64,000 nucleotides of DNA from an uncultured Flavobacteriaceae bacterium (GCA_947501845.1 CANMXP010000002.1:496001-560000); one strand, 5' to 3'; shown: positions 28,037 through 36,794, counted from the stretch's first letter. Made by a program: numbers and translations. Notes: a model not told the origin generated them from the letters alone.

Positions 28037-28110
28037 GGGGATGTAGCTCAGTTGGCTAGAGCGCTTGACTGGCAGTCAAGAGGTCGTCGGTTCGAATCCG
28101 ATCTTCTCCA
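28037..28110 (+). tRNA. tRNA-Ala (anticodon GGC), integration target
   Basis: A full 74-nt cloverleaf: acceptor GGGGATG with CTTCTCC (one T-T mismatch at 6-67), D arm GCTC/GAGC, anticodon stem CTTGA/TCAAG with loop CTGGCAG (anticodon GGC), T arm with TTCGAAT. The G3-U70 pair is the alanine identity element. The discriminator A is followed by CT, so CCA is not encoded. From 28065 on, the gene is supplied by the inserted element, which restores an intact tRNA. Confidence 0.95.
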
Positions 28111-28114
28111 CTTA
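28065..28114 (+). repeat. attL, 50-bp direct repeat
   Basis: Identical to 57377-57426. It covers the 3' 46 bases of tRNA-Ala and four downstream bases (CTTA). Identity breaks upstream (GCGC versus AGAA) and downstream (AAAA versus GTAA). Confidence 0.95.
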
Positions 28115-28118
28115 AAAA

Positions 28119-28160
28119 TCAGGCAGTTACATTTATTTGTGACTGTCTTTTTTTATTTCG
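28119..28160 (+). terminator. Element-encoded terminator after tRNA-Ala
   Basis: An imperfect 11-bp stem (AGGCAGTTACA against TGTGACTGTCT) followed by seven T. It is similar in sequence to the terminator beyond attR (57431-57462), so the element brings its own substitute for the host tRNA terminator. Confidence 0.7.
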
Positions 28161-28178
28161 GCGTGTTTTTGGCGTGCT
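28159..28178 (+). repeat. Left subterminal arm-type motif
   Basis: CGGCGTGTTTTTGGCGTGCT, which differs in one base from 57258-57277, in the same orientation. It contains GGCGTG twice, 11 bp apart. Its place just inside both ends of the element suggests integrase arm-binding sites. Confidence 0.6.
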
Positions 28179-28235
28179 TATTTTAAAATGAAATGTGTTT
28201 AAAATTTCTGGAGAAAAACGTGCTTTTTGACTCAG

Positions 28236-29096
28236 TTATTTGCTAGCACCAGTTTTATATTCTTTAAAGTCTGAAATTTTATCGAAAGGAATATCATAAA
28301 TTCCAAGTTTAGTAGTTTTCTCTTCATTATTTATATTATAGAAAACTTTAATGTCATTTTCTTTTGTTTTATAATCACCTACAAAGGCTTCAATGTTTTC
28401 AATTACTTCTTCAATTTCGATTTTTTGTACTGAATAAACATATTTTTGAATATTTAATATAGACTTTGATAAATCATAAATTAAAGGTCTTATGTCGACA
28501 TCATCTTCAATTTTCATTATTTCCTTATGTATTCCACGAAAAGTACTCTTTTCCTTTTTTATTAATTCGATGTCAATTAATAACTGAATCTCTCCAATCA
28601 TTTTTTCAGGAAATTCTTCGTTTTTTTCTGCTTGAAATGATAATCCTTGAAGAGGAAATCCAATATGAATGGAATAATCTCTTAATTTACTCAAAAACCT
28701 GTAAGCGAAACTATTATCATAGTGTTTACTCAAAAGAGTTAAATAGTCATTGACGATTTCAGAGTTTTTTCCATATTTTCTTTTCAGAAACGTTTCTGCA
28801 TTGTCAAGAAAAAATTTGAATGAAGAAAGTAAGTTTAAAATTAACTTATTAGTTTCTAATAAAAGTGACGAATTGGTAATTGTTCTTATATCAAGTTGCG
28901 CAACTGGTAATTTGGAAGTTTTTTTTATAAAATTTGAATAATCATTTATATTAAGCTGCAAGTATTTAAAAACGACCAATTGCTTATGAGACTCATTTAA
29001 CCTTTTGCAATCCTCTTGTAAGCTTTCAAAACTCGATTCACTAATAATTCGGATAGTTTCGAGTTTGTTTTTTTCTAATGTTGATAATTTAATCAA
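28236..29096 (-). CDS. HEPN-like hypothetical protein
   Basis: 286 residues, all-helical in appearance. The middle contains FFLDNAETFLKRKYG and then FLSKLRDYSIHIGFP, where R-D-Y-S-I-H fits the RX4-6H catalytic pattern of HEPN ribonucleases. The start is a TTG; no ATG is possible in frame. It is the first cargo gene inside attL. HEPN domains are often effectors in defence or toxin systems. Whether this one is active cannot be told. Confidence 0.55.
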   Translation of the reverse strand: MIKLSTLEKNKLETIRIISESSFESLQEDCKRLNESHKQLVVFKYLQLNINDYSNFIKKTSKLPVAQLDIRTITNSSLLLETNKLILNLLSSFKFFLDNAETFLKRKYGKNSEIVNDYLTLLSKHYDNSFAYRFLSKLRDYSIHIGFPLQGLSFQAEKNEEFPEKMIGEIQLLIDIELIKKEKSTFRGIHKEIMKIEDDVDIRPLIYDLSKSILNIQKYVYSVQKIEIEEVIENIEAFVGDYKTKENDIKVFYNINNEEKTTKLGIYDIPFDKISDFKEYKTGASK

Positions 29097-29260
29097 ATTT
29101 TTGTTTCAAATGGTTGCTAACGTTGTTGTATAGTGAGGTTTTGTGTGCGAGGATTTTCCGAAGGAAAATCATACGTAACAAAACAAGCAACGATCTTTAT
29201 TTAAGCTAAAAACCAGCAATTTTTTATATAAGGCTTGGCAAACGTTTTTTTCTTAGAATA

Positions 29261-29782
29261 TTAAAAGTTCATTTCGTTAATTATATGTTTTGTTTTTTCC
29301 ATATCCGTAATCATAAATTCTAACATTTCAGAACGTTCTAATTTAGTTTTTTTAGAATACAAGTCTTTCCTTATTTGTAATAAAAATTCGCAAATTAAAG
29401 CAATTAATCTATTTCCATATTCTGTTGTATATTCTCCGTTTTCATCTTTATATTTATCTGCATGAAAGAATGTTTGCATTATTTTGTTAAATATTTTAAT
29501 TGCTTCATCAGAGCCGAAAGTTGTTAAATCAAATGCGGCTTTTTTGTATTCCAATGTTTTCAGTTTATTAATTTCTTTCTGTTTAACCTTTTGGGATAGT
29601 GTGGAAGTGAATGTAGCAATGAATGGCTCTAATAATAATTTGTAAGTTTCAATTTTATATTCCCTTGATTTAGCCTCAGAATTCATTGACTCTTCTCTTT
29701 TAGTTTTTAAAACCCAAGAAATTATTCCTCCAATTGTTAAAAGGATTGGTGTTAAAATTGCTATTATCAATGTTTGGTTCAT
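29261..29782 (-). CDS. Hypothetical membrane-anchored protein
   Basis: 173 residues, one N-terminal span (4-24, IIAILTPILLTIGGIISWVL), then a soluble helical part rich in Lys/Glu. Such small N-anchored proteins are frequent near transmembrane effectors, but no known family was recognised. Separated from the HEPN-like gene by 164 bp that contain an AT-rich segment without a clear gene. Confidence 0.6.
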   Translation of the reverse strand: MNQTLIIAILTPILLTIGGIISWVLKTKREESMNSEAKSREYKIETYKLLLEPFIATFTSTLSQKVKQKEINKLKTLEYKKAAFDLTTFGSDEAIKIFNKIMQTFFHADKYKDENGEYTTEYGNRLIALICEFLLQIRKDLYSKKTKLERSEMLEFMITDMEKTKHIINEMNF

Positions 29783-29981
29783 TCGTTATAATGTTTGCCA
29801 ACGAAAATATATCGTTAATATTAACTATAGATTATATGCTAAGGTAATAATTCTTACATATTAACAGGCTGTCACCAGTATGAAATTGAATATTAGTTTT
29901 TGACATCCAGTTGTTTATAACTTTATTGGAATTATTGATTATTCTTATAAATTTACGATATTAGTAGTCTAATTATTATGT

Positions 29982-30251
29982 ATGGAAGTAGTATGCTTAC
30001 AAGAAGAGGCCTTTTACAAACTTTTCGATAAGGTTGTTGAGCATTTGGGCAATAAATATGGCGATAGGCCGCGCAAGTGGATTAGCGATCAAGAAGCGAT
30101 GTCTCGATTGAATATAAAGTCAAAAACGACTTTACAAGAATTAAGGGATAACGGCGACATTGGTTTTTCTCAACCTCGGAAAAAAGTAATTCTTTATGAT
30201 GCGGATTCAATTGAAACTTTCTTAGAAAAACATTCCCGTAAACCCTTTTAA
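29982..30251 (+). CDS. Helix-turn-helix excisionase-like protein
   Basis: 89 residues. Residues 35-85 read WISDQEAMSRLNIKSKTTLQELRDNGDI and end with DADSIETFLEKH, the MerR-like/HTH_17 form typical of Bacteroidota excisionase and mobilisation-associated DNA-binding proteins. It starts a short plus-strand series (30255, 30574, 30774). It may be the recombination directionality factor of the element. Confidence 0.78.
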   Translation: MEVVCLQEEAFYKLFDKVVEHLGNKYGDRPRKWISDQEAMSRLNIKSKTTLQELRDNGDIGFSQPRKKVILYDADSIETFLEKHSRKPF

Positions 30252-30254
30252 ATT

Positions 30255-30560
30255 ATGAATGAGGACACAAAGACAAGTGAAGAATACATTGACATCGAAG
30301 CTTTTAATCAAGGCTATGAAGTAGCAAAAGAGCTGGGATTAAAACCAGATGCTTTACAAGGTATTCATGCAGGGAATAATCGTATGCAATCCATGAAAGA
30401 GGGCATGGAGCAATTTCAAAAAGAGGTTGCTTTAGAAAAAGCAAAGACCCAAGAAAAAGACATCATCCCCCCTTTTGATATGGATAGTATTGATAGCAAT
30501 TATATTGATCTAAGCGAACCCGACAAAGACAAGGATAAAGGGATGGATATGGATTTATAA
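30255..30560 (+). CDS. Hypothetical acidic protein
   Basis: 101 residues, begins 3 bp after the HTH gene stop. The first half is helical (IEAFNQGYEVAKELGLKPD), and the tail is Asp-rich (DKDKDKGMDMDL). No family recognised. Tight spacing with neighbours supports expression as a unit with the HTH protein and a small membrane protein. Confidence 0.6.
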   Translation: MNEDTKTSEEYIDIEAFNQGYEVAKELGLKPDALQGIHAGNNRMQSMKEGMEQFQKEVALEKAKTQEKDIIPPFDMDSIDSNYIDLSEPDKDKDKGMDMDL

Positions 30561-30573
30561 TTCCAAGCAACAG

Positions 30574-30726
30574 ATGGGAATATTCAGCAAAAAAGACAAG
30601 CGATATAATAATGATATGGACAATTATATGAGCAAGTATGAAGACCTTCTTAAATTAGGTTTTGTCTTATTTTTAATTGGAATGGTTTGCTATAGTTTGT
30701 ATTTACTTTATGAATGGCTCGTGTGA
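30574..30726 (+). CDS. Small membrane protein, 50 aa
   Basis: Begins MGIFSKKDKRYNNDMDNYMS and has one membrane span (about 27-48, GFVLFLIGMVCYSLYLLY). It lies 13 bp after the preceding gene and 47 bp before the RadC-like gene. Real status is supported by position and a clear signal-anchor shape; function unknown. Confidence 0.55.
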   Translation: MGIFSKKDKRYNNDMDNYMSKYEDLLKLGFVLFLIGMVCYSLYLLYEWLV

Positions 30727-30773
30727 AATTTAAGTGCATACTGATTTAAATCTTTCTCTGTTATGTTCCTTGC

Positions 30774-31232
30774 ATGACAAAAATAGACCTCTTTAAAATC
30801 TCTGAAATAGAACTGACCTATAAGCGGAAGGTCAAAGCTAATGATCGTCCGAAAATATCGAGTTCCCAAGATGCGTATAGGCTCTTTCGTGAGAATTGGG
30901 ATGATTTGACGATTAACTTGATGGAAGAATTTAAAATCCTTTTGCTGGATAAAAATAATCGCTGTATGGGAATAGTGCCTCTTTCCAAAGGTGGGGTTTC
31001 TGGGACTGTGATTGATGCAAAACTTGTTTTTGCCTCTGCTTTAAAAGCACGAGCCTGCTCGATTATTTTGGGGCATAACCATCCATCAGGAAACACAAAG
31101 CCGAGTGAACCTGATAAAAGCATCACCAAAAAACTTGTTGAGGGTAGCAACTATTTAGATTTAAAAATTCTTGATCATATCATTGTTACAGATGAAACCT
31201 ATTCTTCATTGGCAGACATGAATTACATCTGA
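30774..31232 (+). CDS. RadC-like JAB-domain protein
   Basis: 152 residues comprising only the JAB/MPN+ domain, without the helix-hairpin-helix N-terminus of chromosomal RadC. Metal ligands are H101, H103 and D114 in GHNHPSGNTKPSEPD. Short RadC proteins are very common on mobile elements and in anti-restriction or island contexts; they are not proven DNA repair enzymes. Confidence 0.85.
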   Translation: MTKIDLFKISEIELTYKRKVKANDRPKISSSQDAYRLFRENWDDLTINLMEEFKILLLDKNNRCMGIVPLSKGGVSGTVIDAKLVFASALKARACSIILGHNHPSGNTKPSEPDKSITKKLVEGSNYLDLKILDHIIVTDETYSSLADMNYI

Positions 31233-31658
31233 TTTTTCTGTCATTCCACGTAAAAGACAGAAAAATGTTTGGCAAGATTATTGGAATTTCTATCTTAGAT
31301 TCTTTAAACGTAAATTGTATAAAAAACAGACATATAGAACAATAATAAATTAACTATAACATAAGCATTAGCTAACGAATTTCGCAGGATATCGAAAACT
31401 GGTAATTTTATTATACCCACGCGAAAGTCAGACTCTAATGCCCACGGCATGCGTGGGCTTAGTTTTTGTCTTTGGGTATAGGTATACCAGTACCTCGATA
31501 TCAAAACATAACTAAGTTCCACGCTATTTTTTTGCCGTATGAATACATCTCTTATCAATATTCGAGCTCCTTAACGGGCATTCTTCATTTTTCAAATTCC
31601 CCATTTGCCAAACCTTCTTTGTGTTTAAGCTATTATTCAACACTTAAAAATTTCAAGT
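31233..31658. other. Intergenic region with hairpin
   Basis: 426 bp without a supported gene. GCCCACG (31440-31446) pairs with CGTGGGC (31452-31458), followed by TTAGTTTTT, so this is a candidate rho-independent terminator on the plus strand. A short GGTATA/TATACC palindrome follows at about 31476-31490. Two long frames (31304-31558 minus, 31466-31717 plus) look like shadows. Confidence 0.45.
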
Positions 31659-32432
31659 ATGAAAAAATCATTTTCCACCTCATTTATTATCATGTTTTTA
31701 ATGTTGGCTTCCTGTAAAGAGGCAAAGCCACAAACACGTGCAGAAATGTACCAACAGCAAGAAATTTTAGAGAGAGAAAATACAAAACAATTTTTTCTTG
31801 CCGCATCTAAACTTTGCCTAAATGAAGACTACGAACAACATTTTGGTGAGTATCGAGAAAGCACCTTAACATCTCTTGATGGAACTTGTTGCACCTTCTT
31901 TATTCCTAAGCCTTATATCAATCCGTATGAATATTATCTGTCCATATTTGAAAAAGAAGACAGCTTTATTTTAAATAGCGACAATCCATTTGCATTAAAA
32001 AAAATCCGTTCCAAAATGAAAAGAAGAATTGATAATGTAAAAGAAAAGGTGAAAGCGGTTGATGAAGAAAACCTTGTCTATGAGTCAGTAGAAATATCTG
32101 TAGATAAGTACGATTTTGACCAAGAAAAACTAATCCTTGAAAAACCGATAAGCTTAAACTTTAATGTAGGAATCGGTGTAAAAGTCATTAATAGTAATTT
32201 TTCTCGTGCTTTCCCTCTTGCACCTAAACAAGCAGAAAAGCTTTTCGAATATTACACAAATAATAACATTAGAGTTCATACTTCAAAAAGCACGTTAAGA
32301 GCTCGTGTTATTTTCAAACTACAAAAACCTTTAAAAAATAATTTTGGCAGTTCTTTTGAAGCAGTCGTAAAAAAAGTTGAGTTTTTTATGCCTACAGATT
32401 GGACGAACAAAATTGGCGAAATCACTTTTTAA
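31659..32432 (+). CDS. Hypothetical lipoprotein
   Basis: 257 residues with a lipoprotein signal peptide and lipobox MLASC (Cys about 20), followed by a helical KEAKPQTRAEMYQQQ. The mature part is mixed alpha/beta without a known motif. It is the first of three plus-strand genes (31659, 32458, 33064) that look Bacteroidota-like in contrast to the mobilisation genes around them. Confidence 0.65.
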   Translation: MKKSFSTSFIIMFLMLASCKEAKPQTRAEMYQQQEILERENTKQFFLAASKLCLNEDYEQHFGEYRESTLTSLDGTCCTFFIPKPYINPYEYYLSIFEKEDSFILNSDNPFALKKIRSKMKRRIDNVKEKVKAVDEENLVYESVEISVDKYDFDQEKLILEKPISLNFNVGIGVKVINSNFSRAFPLAPKQAEKLFEYYTNNNIRVHTSKSTLRARVIFKLQKPLKNNFGSSFEAVVKKVEFFMPTDWTNKIGEITF

Positions 32433-32457
32433 TTATAAACTTTAAAATCAAACAAAA

Positions 32458-33048
32458 ATGAAAACAATTTTAATCAGTTACAAATTTTTATTTATGACCC
32501 TTATAACATTGCCTTTGGCGATGTGTTCTGACGATGACAACACAGCAGAAGAAACTCCTTTTGAGCCTATCGAAATTACATTCATAGAAGATTTTCTTAC
32601 AGATTGTAATCAGATAAAAACCATATCAGGTGTTGATTTAAGCATCAGAAAACTATCTATAAATGAAAGACCTGCCAATGTTAAAGATAATGAAGAATGG
32701 GAAATTCCAGAATGTATATGGGATGATTATAGATTCTTTAGAATTCCAGCCGATAGGTCTCATCCTTGGAAAGGAAGTGTAACTTTGGGTTTAGGACTGT
32801 ATGATTGCTTGGAGATTGATTTTAGTAATGTAAAGGGAATTTCAAAAATCACCTTACCAATTGATGACCAATGTGACATAAATACTTTTAAAGCTAATTT
32901 ATATGAAGGGGGTAATGTTGTCTCAACACAAGGGAATAAATTGTTTAGATCAATTGAAAATCTTGTCTTTGATAATATTACTAATAACTCAACCAAAATA
33001 CGCGTATGGGCATGCGAAGGATCTCTAGGTAAAATTCTGATTGAATAA
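32458..33048 (+). CDS. Hypothetical lipoprotein, related to 57650-58138
   Basis: 196 residues. The leader KTILISYKFLFMTLITLPLAMCSDDD contains a lipobox (AMC) followed by an Asp-rich spacer. The leader and the SKI/GISKI-type segments are shared with the lipoprotein just outside the element at 57650. No function known. It lies 25 bp after the preceding lipoprotein gene. Confidence 0.7.
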   Translation: MKTILISYKFLFMTLITLPLAMCSDDDNTAEETPFEPIEITFIEDFLTDCNQIKTISGVDLSIRKLSINERPANVKDNEEWEIPECIWDDYRFFRIPADRSHPWKGSVTLGLGLYDCLEIDFSNVKGISKITLPIDDQCDINTFKANLYEGGNVVSTQGNKLFRSIENLVFDNITNNSTKIRVWACEGSLGKILIE

Positions 33049-33063
33049 ATCAATTTAAAACTT

Positions 33064-33342
33064 ATGAAAGAAGATTTCTTTATTCCCACGATAATTTCAG
33101 GGCTTGTTTTAGTTCTTGGGATATTTATCTCAATTAAAGCATTTCAAAATTTAAGGAAGAAAGCAAAATATGAATTTGAAAATAGAAGAGGCGGCGGTGT
33201 CGTTGGTTTTAATTCGTATGAAGAATCAGTGAGACACAAAAGAAGCAAGTCATTTAATGGTTGCCTTTTAACAGTTGGAATTTTGACCATACTGATTTCA
33301 TTTTTCATTTTTAGAATGCTGTTTGCAATATCAGTATTCTAA
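33064..33342 (+). CDS. Hypothetical membrane protein, 92 aa
   Basis: Two spans (about 8-27 and 69-90) separated by a basic, Gly-rich loop (ENRRGGGVVGFN). Begins 15 bp after the lipoprotein gene, likely cotranscribed. Family not recognised. Confidence 0.55.
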   Translation: MKEDFFIPTIISGLVLVLGIFISIKAFQNLRKKAKYEFENRRGGGVVGFNSYEESVRHKRSKSFNGCLLTVGILTILISFFIFRMLFAISVF

Positions 33343-33380
33343 GTTTGGTATCATCAAGAAAACGCCCTGTTTATCGGGTG

Positions 33381-33408
33381 AAAAGTGCGCGGTTAATCGC
33401 GCACTTTT
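33381..33408. terminator. Bidirectional terminator
   Basis: AAAAGTGCGCG with its exact complement, loop GTTAAT, between the plus-strand 33342 stop and the minus-strand gene ending at 33409. The GC core and A/T flanks make it usable in both directions. Confidence 0.85.
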
Positions 33409-33951
33409 CTATTCAAAATCATCGGAGGGGGATGGAGGTTTATCTACGTCCTTTTCGTTTTTGTCAAAATCAAGATAGATCGGATAGTCTTCAAATTTGG
33501 TTTTATCATCAAGATCAAATTCAAGAGCTTGCTCAAGTTCTTTTTGTTTTTCAATCTGTCTTTCTTTATAGGCGTTAAGTCCTTTCTCTAACAAGATTGG
33601 TAAATCGTTTTTGTCAATTTGCTTTAGGGCTGGTAAAAGATGATCTGCATCGGTTTTTAAGGCTTTTTCTTCCATAGCTGGCTTTATTTGGTCAGCATAC
33701 ATCGCTTCAACTCTTTCAATTTCTTTTTTAGTTTCTTTCATTGAGCGCATTTCTTTGGTATGAAGTTTAGTAATGCGAATATCACCATCAGGTTTCGGTG
33801 CTGGCTCTGGTTTTTTGAAATTGGTTTTTTGCTGTAATTCAAGATAATAAATGTCTAAATTTTTATCATTGATAAGGTCTTGAATCTTTTGACTGCTCTT
33901 GCCGAGTTCTTGAATAGCAATCAGTTCTAAATCATCTGGCTTTTTTGACAT
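33409..33951 (-). CDS. Hypothetical mobilisation-region protein
   Basis: 180 residues, highly charged, coiled-coil-like: IELIAIQELGKSSQKIQDL near the start and ETKKEIERVEAMYADQIKP in the middle; a Pro/Asp-rich tail. No membrane span. It is divergent from 33999 and part of a block with the coupling protein. I do not recognise a family. Confidence 0.55.
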   Translation of the reverse strand: MSKKPDDLELIAIQELGKSSQKIQDLINDKNLDIYYLELQQKTNFKKPEPAPKPDGDIRITKLHTKEMRSMKETKKEIERVEAMYADQIKPAMEEKALKTDADHLLPALKQIDKNDLPILLEKGLNAYKERQIEKQKELEQALEFDLDDKTKFEDYPIYLDFDKNEKDVDKPPSPSDDFE

Positions 33952-33998
33952 AAATTGAGTTTTATGTTAGACTTTAGTTATTAACTTCGGAGTTTTTC

Positions 33999-34280
33999 AT
34001 GCCGCTTTATCACGGAGTTGAGGTCAATGCTGATAAGTTAGAAGCTTATTCAACAAAGGACTTGGATTATAAAACCCAAGCCCGTGAAATGGTTTGTCAA
34101 TCTCTGGGATATGAGCCGCCCATTGAATTGTCCGTTTTTGGTGAGCTTTGCATTCGAAGCGCTTTAAAACGATATAATAATGATGAATTTTCAAAGCAAT
34201 CTCTTGACGAGAAAATTGATTTTCATATAGGTGTTATCAAAACTGTTATGCTAGAATATGCCCAAGCTGGAAAATGTTAA
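33999..34280 (+). CDS. Hypothetical protein, 93 aa
   Basis: Soluble, helical C-terminal half. A good Shine-Dalgarno site (GGAG, 7 bp before the ATG) precedes it, unlike host genes. It is convergent with the membrane subunit gene of the coupling protein (34303). No family recognised. Confidence 0.55.
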   Translation: MPLYHGVEVNADKLEAYSTKDLDYKTQAREMVCQSLGYEPPIELSVFGELCIRSALKRYNNDEFSKQSLDEKIDFHIGVIKTVMLEYAQAGKC

Positions 34281-34302
34281 GCTATACCAGGATTGGTTTC
34301 CT

Positions 34303-35094
34303 CTAATCATTATCCCAAATATCTAAGGGGTTATCATCTATTGAATTTGATAACTGTTCCCTAATCTCTCTGCTCTTTGGTAATTTAATTGGCAGGGAAA
34401 GCCCTTTAGTTTCGCTTTTAGGCTTTTCCTCAACTAATACATCATGTTTCCATTTGGCGACTAATTGCTCATCAATGGTATCTAAGACATGGCCTCTTGC
34501 GATATGCGCTTTCATAAAACTTCTAAAGCCAAAAAAGAATCCGCAATAATTAATGAGTATACCAACACCTCGGGTAGGTGGAATAAAGGCTAAAATCATT
34601 CCTATAATGATTGGAACTGCAGGTTCTAATAAAATATGAACATGATACTGTGTGACTTTAAACCCCCAAATTTCTTTATTGATAATCTTCCACCAAAGAG
34701 GATGAATTTCGCCATCGGAATAACTAAAGCGGTCAAAATTATACGTTGTGCCAAATTTTTTAATTTCTCGTCGATGGCGTATCGCTTGAAAAAGAAATAG
34801 ACCAATAAAGGGTAGCCACATAACTCCTATATATTCTTGTCCTTGATCTCCAATAGTAAACCATAAAATAATCAAGATAATGGAGATAAAAAAAGCATTG
34901 GCAGTTGTAAAATAACGCTCACCAAATTTCTTCCTTAGAAATAATACCTCTACGATATAACTTGGATATGAAGAAAGTGAAAAAAGAAGACCCGTAACAA
35001 ACTCAAATAAGAAATTGATACGTCCTACGCTTACGGTTCTAAAAATGTTTTGTTTGCCTGTTCGGGGTTGAAATGTGTTGTGCTGTCGTTTCAT
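34303..35094 (-). CDS. Membrane subunit paired with the coupling ATPase
   Basis: 263 residues with about five to six membrane spans (around 28-46, 66-82, 88-104, 160-176, 180-194) and a cytoplasmic tail. Its ATG overlaps the TGA of the coupling ATPase (35091-35094). The ATPase lacks its own membrane domain, so this protein probably supplies the membrane anchor of a split type IV coupling protein. Sequence similarity to known TraG/TraD anchors was not recognised. Confidence 0.6.
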   Translation of the reverse strand: MKRQHNTFQPRTGKQNIFRTVSVGRINFLFEFVTGLLFSLSSYPSYIVEVLFLRKKFGERYFTTANAFFISIILIILWFTIGDQGQEYIGVMWLPFIGLFLFQAIRHRREIKKFGTTYNFDRFSYSDGEIHPLWWKIINKEIWGFKVTQYHVHILLEPAVPIIIGMILAFIPPTRGVGILINYCGFFFGFRSFMKAHIARGHVLDTIDEQLVAKWKHDVLVEEKPKSETKGLSLPIKLPKSREIREQLSNSIDDNPLDIWDND

Positions 35095-36527
35095 AATAAT
35101 ATTTGGTTTAAAGTTATTTTTTCGTGATTGGCTTTGGTTGAGTGGAATATTTTACCTTGAACATGAACAATGGCCTCTGCCATAAAACCATTTTTAGGGC
35201 CACCCGTTTTGAGCTTTGTAAATTCAGAAGGAGGAACAATATGCTGGTAGGTTTCAGATTGTCCTGAGCTAAAAGAAAACTTTTCGCCAAATGATTTTCC
35301 TCTATTGGATGCCCACGAAAACTCACTTCCGATCAAATCTGCTGCAAATGTGTTTGTTTCAGGGTCAGAATTAGCGTGAAAGAATTTTGTGTTTAAGTTT
35401 CCTGCAAGGGCTTTGAAACGAGTTTTGCCGATTTCACCACTACCTGCGGATAAGTAAAAGTTTGGTAGATTTTGTGTTATATAAACTGTACAAGCTCTAT
35501 ATTCTCTAGCTGTTGATTGAAAAAAGTTGTCATTTTCAGCATAAAAATATTGACACTCATCTACAAACAATCCAGTTAAAGGACTGTCTTTTTTAATAAG
35601 CCTTCTTTGCATACATCTCTGCCATAAAAATTTCCAAAGTACTGCTGAGTCTTGACCAATTTTGTCGTACACTAGATAAGGCAAATCAATAACAATGACT
35701 TTTCCTTTTATTGTATCTTCTGGTTTTATTGTTGTTTGTGTGCAAAAAAGGTCTGATAATGGAGGACTTAAAAATCTATCACCAAAACTAGATACCATTT
35801 GTTCAATTATAGAGCGTGTTTTTTCAGATAAATTCAACCAACTTTTGTAAAAGAATCGTTCAATTAATTTTAGCCGTTTACATTGTTTCTCAACCTCTGG
35901 ATTATAAGGTTGTTGTTCTTGTTGCTGTTCAAGAATTTCTGCTACATAATGCATGGATTGAAAGCATTTTGATGATTTTTGCCAATCAATATCTTCACAT
36001 TGTTTCTTTGTTCTTGGTGCCGATTGAATAATATCATAGATATGTTCAAATCGCATGTTTTTTGTCAAAAGACATAAATCAATGCTTTTTGTAAATAGCT
36101 GAGTTAAAGATGAGTTCCAAAAGGCTTTGTCCGTTTCATGCTCTCCCTGATTACTTGATTTAATGATTGTTATAAGAACATCTGCGATATTACTCGCAAT
36201 TCCTTTACCATTGTCAGCTCTTTTCATTTCCCATTCAAGGAAATTAAAAGATTCTCCAGATGTGGGGCTAAAAATAACAAGGTCTTCCTCGCGCTCATAT
36301 TTTTTACAATATTTTACCCAACGATCTTTTTCCGATTCTTTTGCACATAGGACAAGCATACCCATACCACTAGACAGGTAATGTCCTGCCAGTAATCCTG
36401 CACTACCAGAAGATTTGCTGCTACCTATCGAGCCAGTCACAATACATCCTTCCGTGGCGGCACGCCCATCATGGATTACATCTGGACTCAGCCTAAAAAA
36501 AGTCTGGTTTAATGGATCATCATTCAT
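35091..36527 (-). CDS. Type IV coupling protein ATPase (TraD/TraG/VirD4-like)
   Basis: 478 residues. A Walker A-like motif at 32-39 reads GSIGSSKS, with Ser where the usual second Gly stands. Walker B is LFVDECQYF near residue 318, and TraM/AAD-type C-terminal motifs follow. Coupling proteins bring the relaxase-DNA complex to the secretion channel. No N-terminal membrane helices are present; the overlapping gene downstream supplies spans. MobF-type mobilization of this element is supported by it and the relaxase at 42033. Confidence 0.82.
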   Translation of the reverse strand: MNDDPLNQTFFRLSPDVIHDGRAATEGCIVTGSIGSSKSSGSAGLLAGHYLSSGMGMLVLCAKESEKDRWVKYCKKYEREEDLVIFSPTSGESFNFLEWEMKRADNGKGIASNIADVLITIIKSSNQGEHETDKAFWNSSLTQLFTKSIDLCLLTKNMRFEHIYDIIQSAPRTKKQCEDIDWQKSSKCFQSMHYVAEILEQQQEQQPYNPEVEKQCKRLKLIERFFYKSWLNLSEKTRSIIEQMVSSFGDRFLSPPLSDLFCTQTTIKPEDTIKGKVIVIDLPYLVYDKIGQDSAVLWKFLWQRCMQRRLIKKDSPLTGLFVDECQYFYAENDNFFQSTAREYRACTVYITQNLPNFYLSAGSGEIGKTRFKALAGNLNTKFFHANSDPETNTFAADLIGSEFSWASNRGKSFGEKFSFSSGQSETYQHIVPPSEFTKLKTGGPKNGFMAEAIVHVQGKIFHSTKANHEKITLNQILL

Positions 36528-36544
36528 AATAATTTTGTTTCAGA

Positions 36545-36727
36545 TTAGACAATAGTTGTGCTGGCAGAAAACCTAAATCGATTAGGACTGCCTTTAAAAA
36601 GGATTAAAAAATTCAGATTAGTTAACCAACGAACTAAAAAGGTTAGAGTATGAGTGTTTTTAAAAAACCACATGTTGCGTCCAACACAATGGTTTTCATT
36701 TTTGACTTCAATATTGAACTGCGCCAT
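36545..36727 (-). CDS. Possible small ORF upstream of the coupling ATPase
   Basis: 60 codons, ATG start, beginning MAQFNIEVKNENHCVGRNMW, 17 bp upstream of the ATPase gene. No Shine-Dalgarno site and no family; a 41-codon plus-strand frame overlaps it. Kept as a weak candidate only because of its position. Confidence 0.25.
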   Translation of the reverse strand: MAQFNIEVKNENHCVGRNMWFFKNTHTLTFLVRWLTNLNFLILFKGSPNRFRFSASTTIV

Positions 36728-36753
36728 CCAATATCAAGCTATCTACTTAAATT

Positions 36754-36773
36754 TTGCTCTCCAACAAAACTTT
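36754..36773 (+). repeat. 20-bp repeat, copy 1
   Basis: TTGCTCTCCAACAAAACTTT, identical to 41945-41964 in the same orientation. This copy lies upstream of the coupling-protein genes, the other upstream of the relaxase gene, so a shared regulatory or transfer-origin role is possible. Confidence 0.7.
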
Positions 36774-36794
36774 AGTAATTAGGCCAATAATGCC

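Noticed and set aside
30774-31232. Chromosomal-type DNA repair RadC
   Set aside because: The N-terminal helix-hairpin-helix part is missing and the gene lies in a mobile element, so it is listed only as a RadC-like JAB protein.
31304-31717. Two overlapping frames (minus and plus) upstream of the first lipoprotein gene in the element
   Set aside because: They cross a terminator hairpin and the start of the lipoprotein gene and show no family features.
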